Shown here in pieces: positions 1-5,005 of a stretch of 5,005 nucleotides of DNA (within the stretch, counting starts at the first letter, position 1; the number at the start of each line of letters is the position of its first letter). A program made the translations under genes and the position numbers. The notes under the pieces are model-generated. The model was not told the origin of the DNA. It did not search any database and saw only the letters and a program-made list of their open reading frames with translations. Origin of the DNA: Bacteroidota bacterium (GTDB lineage: Bacteria > Bacteroidota > Bacteroidia > Bacteroidales > B18-G4); NCBI GenBank assembly GCA_030635045.1, contig DAOVZP010000165.1, positions 1 to 5,005 of the forward strand, in the 5' to 3' direction.

Positions 1-659
1 AAGGTGTTTTTAATTGCAATAAGGCCATGATCCAGCTGAGAAACATAACCGGAGAATTCCTGGCCCAGGGTCAGGGGTGTTGCGTCCATGAGATGTGTAC
101 GGCCGGTTTTCACCACTTCGCCAAATGCTTTTGCTTTCTCTGCCAGGGTATTGCGTAACAGCTCTACACCCGGGATGGTAATATCCACTATCATCTTATA
201 TGCCGCGATATGCATTGCCGTGGGAAAAGTATCGTTTGAAGACTGCGACTTGTTAACATCATCGTTAGGATGGATAGGGCGCTCTCCCTCACCAAGTTTC
301 CCCCCGTTCAGCACATGCGCGCGGTTGGCAACAACTTCATTAACGTTCATGTTCGACTGCGTTCCGGACCCGGTTTGCCATATCACCAGAGGAAAATTAT
401 CATCCAGCTTGCCCTCCAGGATCTCATCGCAAACTTCTGCTATTAATTCTTTTTTATTATCATCCAGCACGCCAAGCTCATTGTTGGCCAGTGCTGCTGC
501 CTTCTTCAAATACCCGAAGGCCCTGATGATCTCAAGAGGCATGGACCCTGCCTCCCCGATCTTGAAATTGTTCTTTGAACGCTGGGTTTGTGCACCCCAG
601 TACTTATTGGCGGGAACTTCGACATTGCCCATAGTGTCTTTCTCTATACGATATTCCAT
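1..659 (-). CDS. fumC: Class II fumarate hydratase, N-terminal part (cut by window edge)
   Basis: Fumarase C reversibly hydrates fumarate to L-malate in the citric acid cycle in the cytoplasm; this iron-independent class is a homotetramer. Only the first 219 codons are present, roughly half of a family protein of about 465 residues; the C-terminal half, including the GSSxMPxKxN signature loop, lies outside the window. The start at 659 gives an N-terminus ([11 protein letters not shown], then WGAQTQRS) that matches fumarases without any extension. Visible landmarks are [10 protein letters not shown] (residues 96-105), [14 protein letters not shown] (130-143) and [10 protein letters not shown] (186-195), whose His189 corresponds to the active-site His188 of E. 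coli FumC. These motifs separate it from aspartase and argininosuccinate lyase relatives, although aspartase shares part of the pattern. It follows arsC by 35 bases and probably shares its transcript. A TATAAT hexamer in the gap (685-690) is not a convincing promoter. Confidence 0.96.
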   Translation of the reverse strand, partial: MEYRIEKDTMGNVEVPANKYWGAQTQRSKNNFKIGEAGSMPLEIIRAFGYLKKAAALANNELGVLDDNKKELIAEVCDEILEGKLDDNFPLVIWQTGSGTQSNMNVNEVVANRAHVLNGGKLGEGERPIHPNDDVNKSQSSNDTFPTAMHIAAYKMIVDITIPGVELLRNTLAEKAKAFGEVVKTGRTHLMDATPLTLGQEFSGYVSQLDHGLIAIKNT

Positions 660-694
660 TTTGAAATTTTGGTTTTATATGAGTATTATAACAT

Positions 695-1036
695 TTACAG
701 CAATACATCAATCTCCGATGCCGGGTCACCGAGAACTGCCTTCGGCCCTTTTACCACGATCGGACGCTGAATGAGCTTAGGATATTCCAGTAAGATCTTC
801 ACCCATTCATCGTCGGTGAAATTCTTTCCCTTAAAATCAGACTTATAAATTGCTTCCTGTGTTCGGATGATCTCTGTCGGTTTTTTGTGCAAGCGGACCA
901 GGAGATCTTTAACATCAGCTTCGCTAAGGGGGTTTTTCAGGTATTCGATAACCTCCGGCTCAATACCCTTTTCCTGCAGATATTGCAGCCCAGCCCTTGA
1001 TTTCTTACAACGCGGATTGTGATAAATTTTATACAT
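695..1036 (-). CDS. arsC: ArsC/Spx-family thioredoxin-fold protein (putative glutaredoxin-type arsenate reductase)
   Basis: A 113-residue protein covering the whole ArsC/YffB/Spx family length. The N-terminus MYKIYHNPRCKKSR holds the thioredoxin-fold beta strand and the single redox Cys10 (C-x-x-S), the position of Cys12 in plasmid R773 ArsC. YLKNPLS (32-38), LIRT-like IIRTQE (56-61, Arg58) and LIQRPIVV (88-95, Arg91) fit the family, and Arg58 and Arg91 correspond to two of the three arginines that bind arsenate and stabilise the thiolate in R773 ArsC. The third, in the usual G-R-P near the C-terminus, is Asp104 here (G-D-P). Arsenate reduction is therefore uncertain; many chromosomal members of this family, such as YffB, have no proven arsenate role. 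No ars operon genes (arsB, arsR) are adjacent. It lies 74 bases after prfB and 35 before fumC on the same strand. Its leader is a heptamer repeat array rather than a recognisable ribosome binding site. Confidence 0.85.
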   Translation of the reverse strand: MYKIYHNPRCKKSRAGLQYLQEKGIEPEVIEYLKNPLSEADVKDLLVRLHKKPTEIIRTQEAIYKSDFKGKNFTDDEWVKILLEYPKLIQRPIVVKGPKAVLGDPASEIDVLL

Positions 1037-1039
1037 GAT

Positions 1040-1074
1040 ACTGGTTGCTGGTTACTGGTTACTGGTTACTGGTT
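1040..1074. repeat. Five-copy heptanucleotide tandem repeat (ACTGGTT on +)
   Basis: Five head-to-tail 7-base units are ACTGGTT, GCTGGTT and then three more ACTGGTT; only the second carries a substitution. On the coding (minus) strand the unit reads as GTAACCA shifted by phase, and the array ends five bases before the arsC start codon, so it occupies the position where a ribosome binding site would lie. A change in copy number would move leader length by seven bases without touching any coding frame. Confidence 0.9.
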
Positions 1075-1110
1075 ACTTTTTCCTATCCCATTTTCCTTTT
1101 TCCATTTTCC
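1075..1110. repeat. Degenerate GGAAAAW heptamer repeat block after prfB
   Basis: Read on the minus strand directly after the prfB stop codon, the sequence is GGAAAAT, GGAAAAA, GGAAAAT, a six-base GGGATA and GGAAAAA. That is four good 7-base units and one degenerate, shortened unit. It joins the GTAACCA array without a gap, so the prfB-arsC spacer contains almost nothing but heptamer repeats. It has no hairpin and no terminator character, which is consistent with read-through from prfB into arsC. Confidence 0.7.
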
Positions 1111-2200
1111 TTATGCATTCCCAAACTGCATAAGATAAGTTTTAATGAATTCATTCAGATCCCCATCCATTACGGCCTGCACGTTACCTGTTTCAAAACC
1201 TGTACGCACATCTTTCACCATTTTATAGGGATGCATAACATATGACCTTATCTGTGAGCCCCACTCGATTTTCTTTTTGTTGCCTTCGATCTCAGCCTGG
1301 GCTTCTTTTTTCTTCCTCATTTCTATCTCGTACAATTGAGATTTCAGCATGCGAAGTGCCTTCTCCCTGTTTTGTCCCTGTGAACGTGTCTCCTGGCATT
1401 CGATGACAAGTCCGGAAGGTCCATGCCGCAGGCGTACCGCAGTTTCCACTTTATTGACATTCTGTCGACCGGGCCCGCTCGCGCGGAAGGTGTCCCAGGT
1501 AATATCAGAAGCGTTGATCTCAATCATGATGTTTTCATCTACCACAGGATAAACATAAACCGAGGCGAAAGAGGTATGCCTGCGGTTGGCCGAATCGAAC
1601 GGGGACAGGCGCACCAGCCTGTGTACACCATTTTCACCTTTCAGGTATCCAAACGCAAAATCCCCTTCAAACTCCAGTGAGACAGACTTAAGGCCTGCCA
1701 CTTCGCCCTCACTCATTTCAAGTTCCTTAACCTTATAATTATTTCGTTCTCCCCAACGATAATACATACGCATCAGCATCTCAGCCCAGTCCTGGCTTTC
1801 CGTGCCGCCGGCACCTGCATTGATCTGAAGGATAGCACTCAACTTATCTTCCTCACCGCTGAGCATATTCAGAAACTCAAGGTCCTCAACGGCCTTAAGT
1901 GTTTTTGCATGCTGTTTATCAAGATCTGATTCTGATCCTTCTCCTTCACTAAAGAACTCGAAGATAACCATCAGGTCATCAATAGCTGTATTTACTTTCC
2001 CGAATGCATCGGTCCAGAACTTGATGGATTTGATCTCTTTGAGGAGTTCTTCCGCTTTTTTGGGGTTGTTCCAGAAATCGGGGCTGTGGGTAACCTTTTC
2101 CTTTTCTTCGATCAGACTAATCTTGCTGTCGATGTCAAAGGAACCTCCTCAAGGCTTCAAGCCTCTTATTCAATGCTTTAATATCTTCTTGTGAAACCAT
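1111..2200 (-). CDS. prfB: Peptide chain release factor 2, made by programmed +1 frameshift; GGQ reads GRQ
   Basis: RF2 recognises UGA and UAA in the ribosomal A site and triggers peptidyl-tRNA hydrolysis. Translation from ATG at 2200 reads 21 codons, meets UGA at 2137-2135, and continues after a +1 slip (skipping base 2137) with Asp22 at 2136-2134 to the TAA at 1111. The joined product is 362 residues; E. coli RF2 has 365. Residues 1 to about 110 form the helical domain 1 (EEKEKV...DFWNNPKKAEELL). NAGAGGTESQDW (127-138) is the conserved release-factor segment, and LSPFDSANRRHTSF contains the RF2-specific SPF codon-recognition tripeptide (199-201). The catalytic loop reads SGPGRQNVN, with Gly244-Arg245-Gln246 where GGQ is expected. 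The neighbouring RSQGQNREKAL and the C-terminal MHPYKMVKD...TGN segment are typical. A downstream start at 1971 would omit domain 1 and is not the true start. The leader lacks a Shine-Dalgarno sequence. Confidence 0.95.
1462..1470 (-). other. RF2 catalytic tripeptide site: GGT CGA CAG, Gly-Arg-Gln in place of GGQ
   Basis: These three codons encode residues 244-246 of the frameshifted RF2. The GGQ tripeptide enters the peptidyl transferase centre and its Gln is the substrate of the methyltransferase PrmC. Here the middle codon is CGA (Arg) at 1467-1465, whereas a glycine codon GGA would need only a G at 1467 of the coding strand. The Gln and first Gly are kept and both flanks match the family, so the alignment is unambiguous. 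Confidence 0.95.
2134..2149 (-). promoter_or_regulatory. prfB programmed +1 frameshift site (AGGAGG, CTT TGA C)
   Basis: On the coding strand the site reads AGG AGG TTC CTT TGA C. In E. coli prfB it is AGG GGG TAT CTT TGA C, so the internal Shine-Dalgarno-like hexamer (2149-2144), the slippery CTT (2140-2138), the UGA and the following C are all present at identical spacing. Known mechanism: scarce RF2 leaves the UGA poorly terminated, the tRNA-Leu slips from CUU to UUU, and full-length RF2 is made, giving autogenous control. Frame -3 to the left of the UGA and +1 to the right both read as RF2 protein. Confidence 0.95.
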
Positions 2201-2215
2201 AAAATGTATTTTGGA

Positions 2216-2223
2216 CAAAGATA
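2216..2223 (-). promoter_or_regulatory. Putative Bacteroidota -7 promoter element of prfB (TATCTTTG)
   Basis: TATCTTTG matches the Bacteroidota sigma-ABfr -7 consensus TAnnTTTG exactly and lies 15 bases upstream of the prfB ATG, which would give a very short leader of about ten bases. The -33 side is weak: the region about 20 bases upstream lies inside the terminator hairpin and offers only TTCAG. It directly abuts the terminator of the upstream lipoprotein gene. The match is by eye only. Confidence 0.5.
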
Positions 2224-2271
2224 AAAAAAAGAAGGCTGCTGAACTACCTGATTACAGGTTTTCAGCAGCCT
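2223..2271 (-). terminator. Rho-independent terminator after the lipoprotein gene
   Basis: On the minus strand an 11-base perfect stem (AGGCTGCTGAA pairing with TTCAGCAGCCT, + strand arms 2233-2243 and 2261-2271) contains an inner 5-base stem (ACCTG/CAGGT, 2246-2250 and 2255-2259) around a four-base loop. It is followed within two bases by eight T residues (2230-2223). It begins 31 bases after the lipoprotein stop codon and ends the sirtuin-recX-lipoprotein unit. Confidence 0.93.
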
Positions 2272-2302
2272 CCGTATCACCGGTAAACCCGGCTATGAAA
2301 TA

Positions 2303-3712
2303 TTAATTTGTTCTTGGTTTGGGGTCCGGGCCATACACCTTTGTTGTGTTTGCAGCTTTCAATGGTGCCTTATCCGTAACAAGGATATTGTCGACCAGCC
2401 ATCCACGGAACCCGTTATACAGCCCGTCAACAGTCCTGAATTCAAAAATGATCTGAATGTCGGCGCCTACATATCCTGAGAGATCATATTCCACATTCGC
2501 CCACATAGGAGCTTTGTTGAACCCGCCTGAAGTGAAAGGCAATGCAGCCCTGTTATCGAGGATAGGATCACTGTATGGGTTAAGCCTGCCCAGTGATGTT
2601 GTAACCTGGGTGCCAATATCAAGGATATGGATCTCCATGATATCGAAGCCGGAGGCATTTGGGTTTACACTTTCAATCTCGAACCATGACCAGAATGAGA
2701 GTGAGGCCTGGTTCAGTCCCACCAGGCTGATCTGAGGTGATGTAAGACTGCCATGATTTGACGATACACTGGTACCGCCTGACCACTGGCTTTGGCCGGC
2801 CGAAGCTTCACCAATGAAGCTTCCCGTTGATGCTTCACCATACCATGCGCAATACATGCCTGCATATGCATTGGAGATATTTCCGCCGGTGTTATCATTT
2901 GGAGCAAGTTTTACATATTCGTTTGTAACATTGCTGTTCATGATCGCAGCATTCTGTTGAGAATGCCAGAATCCATCATATGTCCAGGCAGATGTAGTCT
3001 CGAATCCTTCCGTGAAAATAGTGTTACCAGGCACATTTTGATTAACGAGATCGACATTTTTTACGACAAGTGTATTCTGGGCAATGATGACATTATGTGA
3101 TACATCGACAAAATTCCCTTTTATCGTTTTGATTTTAAATGCAGGGATCAGGTCACCTTTATTTGCTGATTCAAGAGGTATGGCACCAATGGCAAACTTA
3201 CCGGATGCATCACTCATAACAGTAGCAAAATAACCATTGGTCAGCGTCTCATCTTCTGCGCTTATGGCAATTGTAGCATCGGCCAGAGCTATTCCATTGG
3301 CATCCAGCACAACCCCGCAGAGGGCCCCTACGGGGACCGTAACAGTATTATCAACAGGCATAAAACCAACAAAAGCCTGGGGCAGGTTAACATTCCCTAC
3401 CACTACACTGTTTGCCACCTGAGATTGGTAACCTTCTTTTGAAACCGTAAGCGTATAAGTACCTGCAGTTATACCGGTTACAAGGTAATTTCCTCCGGCG
3501 TCAGTCAGCACCTGGGTGACTTGAGCACCGGCATGGTCTGTTACAGCAACCAGCGCCCCGGCCATATGGGCAAAGCTCACCGCATCCTGACTGTAACCGG
3601 CTATGCTAAACCCACCGGATGTTGGATCATCATCATCTTCATCTTTTTTACATGCGCTTATCACTATGGCAAAACTCATAAGTAATATGAGTGGGTAATA
3701 CAACTTTTTCAT
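2303..3712 (-). CDS. Surface-exposed lipoprotein with carboxypeptidase-regulatory-like repeats and a C-terminal jelly-roll-like domain
   Basis: A 469-residue protein of unknown specific function. Residues 1-20 are a lipoprotein signal peptide (KK, hydrophobic core LILLMSFAIV, lipobox ISAC) with lipidated Cys21. The mature end CKKDEDDDD fits the acidic lipoprotein export signal that sends Bacteroidota lipoproteins to the outer face of the outer membrane. Residues about 34-118 look like a carboxypeptidase-regulatory-like (CarboxypepD_reg) beta-sandwich: TDAGGNYLVTGITAGTYTLTVSKEGY is its typical core. Residues about 124-222 look like a second, longer copy (GVVLDANGIALADATI, then DASGKFAIGAIP). 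Residues about 231-448 start with FTEGFE and end with GFRGWLVDNI, the pattern of MAM/jelly-roll domains found in Bacteroidota secreted proteins and M6 peptidases. No peptidase motif such as HExxH and no SusD features are seen. It follows recX by 29 bases without a clear promoter of its own and ends in a strong terminator. Adhesion or glycan binding is a guess. Confidence 0.85.
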   Translation of the reverse strand: MKKLYYPLILLMSFAIVISACKKDEDDDDPTSGGFSIAGYSQDAVSFAHMAGALVAVTDHAGAQVTQVLTDAGGNYLVTGITAGTYTLTVSKEGYQSQVANSVVVGNVNLPQAFVGFMPVDNTVTVPVGALCGVVLDANGIALADATIAISAEDETLTNGYFATVMSDASGKFAIGAIPLESANKGDLIPAFKIKTIKGNFVDVSHNVIIAQNTLVVKNVDLVNQNVPGNTIFTEGFETTSAWTYDGFWHSQQNAAIMNSNVTNEYVKLAPNDNTGGNISNAYAGMYCAWYGEASTGSFIGEASAGQSQWSGGTSVSSNHGSLTSPQISLVGLNQASLSFWSWFEIESVNPNASGFDIMEIHILDIGTQVTTSLGRLNPYSDPILDNRAALPFTSGGFNKAPMWANVEYDLSGYVGADIQIIFEFRTVDGLYNGFRGWLVDNILVTDKAPLKAANTTKVYGPDPKPRTN

Positions 3713-3741
3713 AATAGATCATTTTAGATTAAACAATTGGA

Positions 3742-4200
3742 TTATAAATATTTTAAAATAAGGTGTTTTTCATAACCTCTTGATAAAACGAAATTATAAA
3801 TTTTATTCCTATTATTAAAGCTTTTCGGATCATCCATGGAAGATTTCTTTTTCTCAATCACCTCCTGCAAGGTCTTTTCATACTGATACTCATCAATTTC
3901 ATCCAGTCCTACCTGAATGATCGGATCCGAAATTTTTTTTGCTCTCAGTCCGGCAATGATCTTATTCCTGCCCCATTTCTTGATCCTGAATTTACCCCCT
4001 GCAAAAACCCTTGCAAATCGTTCCTCGTTGAGATAGTTCTCTTCCTCAAGGGATTTAATGATCTTCCGGGCCACTTCCGGCCTTACCTTCCACAAGTAAA
4101 GTTTATTCTTCACCTCAAACACAGACCGCTCCTGGTATGCACAATAGTGCTTTGCCTTTTCAAAAATATATTTTGTGTGTTTCGTTTTGGGAGCACTCAT
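3742..4200 (-). CDS. recX: RecX-family regulatory protein
   Basis: RecX binds RecA filaments and modulates, usually inhibits, recombinase activity in the cytoplasm. The 152-residue protein shows the family layout of three helical tandem motifs: an N-terminal KAKHYCAYQERSVFEVKNKL segment (residues 15-34), the hallmark LEEENYLNEERFARVF (51-66) followed by a basic WGRNKIIAGLRAKKI (76-90), and the C-terminal IYNFVLSRGYEKHLILKYL (134-152). The length is normal for Bacteroidota RecX. The start at 4200 is three bases after the sirtuin TGA stop, so translation is probably coupled, and no separate promoter or Shine-Dalgarno sequence is visible. It is not next to recA in this window, which is common in this phylum as far as I know. 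The assignment rests on motif recognition; the sequence is divergent and rich in Lys/Glu, as RecX proteins often are. Confidence 0.88.
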   Translation of the reverse strand: MSAPKTKHTKYIFEKAKHYCAYQERSVFEVKNKLYLWKVRPEVARKIIKSLEEENYLNEERFARVFAGGKFRIKKWGRNKIIAGLRAKKISDPIIQVGLDEIDEYQYEKTLQEVIEKKKSSMDDPKSFNNRNKIYNFVLSRGYEKHLILKYL

Positions 4201-4203
4201 GGA

Positions 4204-4893
4204 TCACAAGCTTAATAATTCTCTGACAAGTTCCGGGACTCCCTCTCCGGCTTTTTTGCGTATCGCTGTCATGTTCTCCACCGTACTGCTTTCCCGGGCG
4301 GCGGGGTCAATATAATATTTCATACAATCAACCGGTGCATAATGGATAAGTCCGGCAGCCGGATAAACCTGCATAGAGGTGCCTATAACCATAATGATCT
4401 CAGCGCTTGTTGCAATTTCAGCAGCCAGTGTAATGTTTGGCACGGGTTCTCCAAACCATACAATATGAGGACGTAGTTGCCCGCCTTTCGGGCATGTATC
4501 TCCCGCTTTAAGTTCCCAATCCTGCAGTTCGATGACATAATCAGGATCGGTAACACTCCTGGCCTTTTTTAATTCCCCATGCAGATGAAGAACCTGCTTT
4601 GATCCGGCTCTTTCGTGCAGGTCATCAACATTTTGGGTGATGATGCGGACATCATGCTTATCCTGCAATTCGGCCAGCGCATAATGAGCCGGATTGGGTT
4701 CGCATTCGAATAATTGCTTCCGCCGCTGGTTATAAAATTCAAGTACCAGCTCCATATCGGCGGCCCATGCTTCCGGTGTAGCGACTTCCTCCACCCTGTA
4801 ATTATTCCAGAGTCCATCATTATCCCGAAATGTTTTAATCCCGCTTTCAGCGCTCATCCCGGCACCGGTAAGTACTACTATTCGTTTTGACAT
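4204..4893 (-). CDS. cobB: NAD-dependent protein deacylase, sirtuin (CobB-like class III)
   Basis: Sirtuins remove acyl groups from lysines using NAD, releasing nicotinamide and O-acyl-ADP-ribose, in the cytoplasm. From the start chosen here (4893) the protein has 229 residues and begins MSKRIVVLTGAGMSAESGI, the usual sirtuin N-terminus. Landmarks are GAG (10-12) with TFR, the YxxR pair Tyr54/Arg57 (YNQR) which in E. coli CobB and SIRT5 marks desuccinylase/demalonylase ability, QNVD (87-90), catalytic His105 in HLHGEL, LRPHIVWFGE, and GTSMQVYPAAG (from 171). The zinc-binding module is reduced: only one cysteine (Cys134, DTCPKGGQ) remains where CobB has several. An upstream in-frame ATG at 4941 would add 16 residues (MWKQAFRVNR...) unlike the family, and it sits where the probable transcript only begins, so it is disfavoured. 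It heads the unit with recX. Confidence 0.93.
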   Translation of the reverse strand: MSKRIVVLTGAGMSAESGIKTFRDNDGLWNNYRVEEVATPEAWAADMELVLEFYNQRRKQLFECEPNPAHYALAELQDKHDVRIITQNVDDLHERAGSKQVLHLHGELKKARSVTDPDYVIELQDWELKAGDTCPKGGQLRPHIVWFGEPVPNITLAAEIATSAEIIMVIGTSMQVYPAAGLIHYAPVDCMKYYIDPAARESSTVENMTAIRKKAGEGVPELVRELLSL

Positions 4894-4943
4894 TGATCTG
4901 AGTTTAATAATCCTGTTTACCCGGAATGCCTGTTTCCACATGG

Positions 4944-4951
4944 TAAATATA
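4944..4951 (-). promoter_or_regulatory. Putative -7 promoter element of the sirtuin-recX unit (TATATTTA)
   Basis: TATATTTA differs from the Bacteroidota TAnnTTTG consensus only in the last base and lies between the upstream terminator and the sirtuin gene, where a promoter must be if the terminator works. Transcription would start near 4937-4939, at or inside the upstream ATG (4941-4939), which supports the start at 4893 and a leader of about 45 bases. No good -33 element at standard spacing is seen: a TTTG (4969-4966) is somewhat too close. Confidence 0.4.
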
Positions 4952-4966
4952 CGAAATTAGGCAGGC

Positions 4967-5002
4967 AAAAAAAGGGCGGGCCGGAAAAACCGGCCCGCCC
5001 TT
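4967..5002 (-). terminator. Rho-independent terminator of an unseen upstream minus-strand gene
   Basis: The arms at 4972-4984 and 4990-5002 form a perfect 13-base stem (AAGGGCGGGCCGG with CCGGCCCGCCCTT) around a five-base loop, 11 of the pairs forming a very G+C-rich core. On the minus strand the stem is followed by a run of seven T residues (4973-4967, two of them shared with the stem base). It therefore terminates transcription entering from beyond the right edge. The + strand flank is cut off by the window, so bidirectional action cannot be judged. Confidence 0.9.
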
Positions 5003-5005
5003 AGG

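Noticed and set aside
685..690. TATAAT hexamer upstream of fumC as a promoter
   Set aside because: It matches the E. coli rather than the Bacteroidota element, has no -35 partner at proper spacing, and the gap to arsC is only 35 bases. Chance in an A/T-rich spacer is the simpler explanation.
88..774. A 228-codon open frame on the plus strand
   Set aside because: It is antisense to fumC and the end of arsC, which are firmly identified on the minus strand. Its translation is low-complexity, rich in Ser/Pro/Phe, with no recognisable family, so it is a shadow frame.
1040..1110. CRISPR-like or phage attachment-like repeat array
   Set aside because: Units are seven bases, contiguous and without spacers, so it is a simple tandem repeat. 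No cas genes or integrase are present.
1465..1467. Reading frame or alignment error as the cause of the GRQ reading
   Set aside because: The codons were checked on both strands, and the flanking SGPG and QNVNKVETAVR are in frame and canonical. The Arg codon is really in the given sequence, although a base-calling error cannot be excluded from it.
2135..2137. In-frame TGA suggesting prfB is a pseudogene
   Set aside because: The context AGGAGG, CTT TGA C at exact spacing is the known programmed frameshift, and the joined protein has normal RF2 length.
2457..3422. Plus- and minus-strand frames of 60-90 codons inside the lipoprotein gene
   Set aside because: They overlap a well-supported gene with signal peptide and domains, and have no family resemblance or plausible start context of their own.

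Overview
The window reads as ordinary chromosome of a member of the Bacteroidota. The grounds are a surface lipoprotein whose mature end is Cys-Lys-Lys followed by an acidic run, Bacteroidota-type -7 promoter elements (TAnnTTTG or close), A/T-rich leaders with no Shine-Dalgarno sequence ahead of any gene, and protein sequences of Bacteroidota flavour. All six genes lie on the minus strand, and no gene-free stretch exceeds about 110 bases.

Right-hand transcription unit (about 4950 down to 2223): a sirtuin deacylase gene, recX three bases after it, then a 469-residue surface lipoprotein gene 29 bases further on. The unit is bounded by two strong intrinsic terminators. The one at 4967-5002 ends an unseen minus-strand gene beyond the window, and the one at 2223-2271 follows the lipoprotein gene.

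Left-hand transcription unit (about 2223 down to 1 and beyond): a TATCTTTG promoter element abuts the terminator and precedes prfB (release factor 2), an ArsC/Spx-family thioredoxin-fold gene and the first 219 codons of class II fumarase (fumC, cut by the window edge). prfB is broken by an in-frame UGA at the classic programmed +1 frameshift site, and joining the two frames gives a normal 362-residue RF2.

The most notable observation is in that RF2. The otherwise universal GGQ peptide-release tripeptide reads Gly-Arg-Gln, one base away from GGQ, while the SPF stop-codon recognition motif and the flanking sequence are intact. This is either a sequencing or strain-level lesion or a real and functionally serious variant. 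A second oddity is that the whole 74-base spacer between prfB and arsC is built from two different families of heptanucleotide tandem repeats, one of which ends five bases from the arsC start codon. Otherwise these are housekeeping genes, and I see no mobile element, CRISPR array, RNA gene or defence system.
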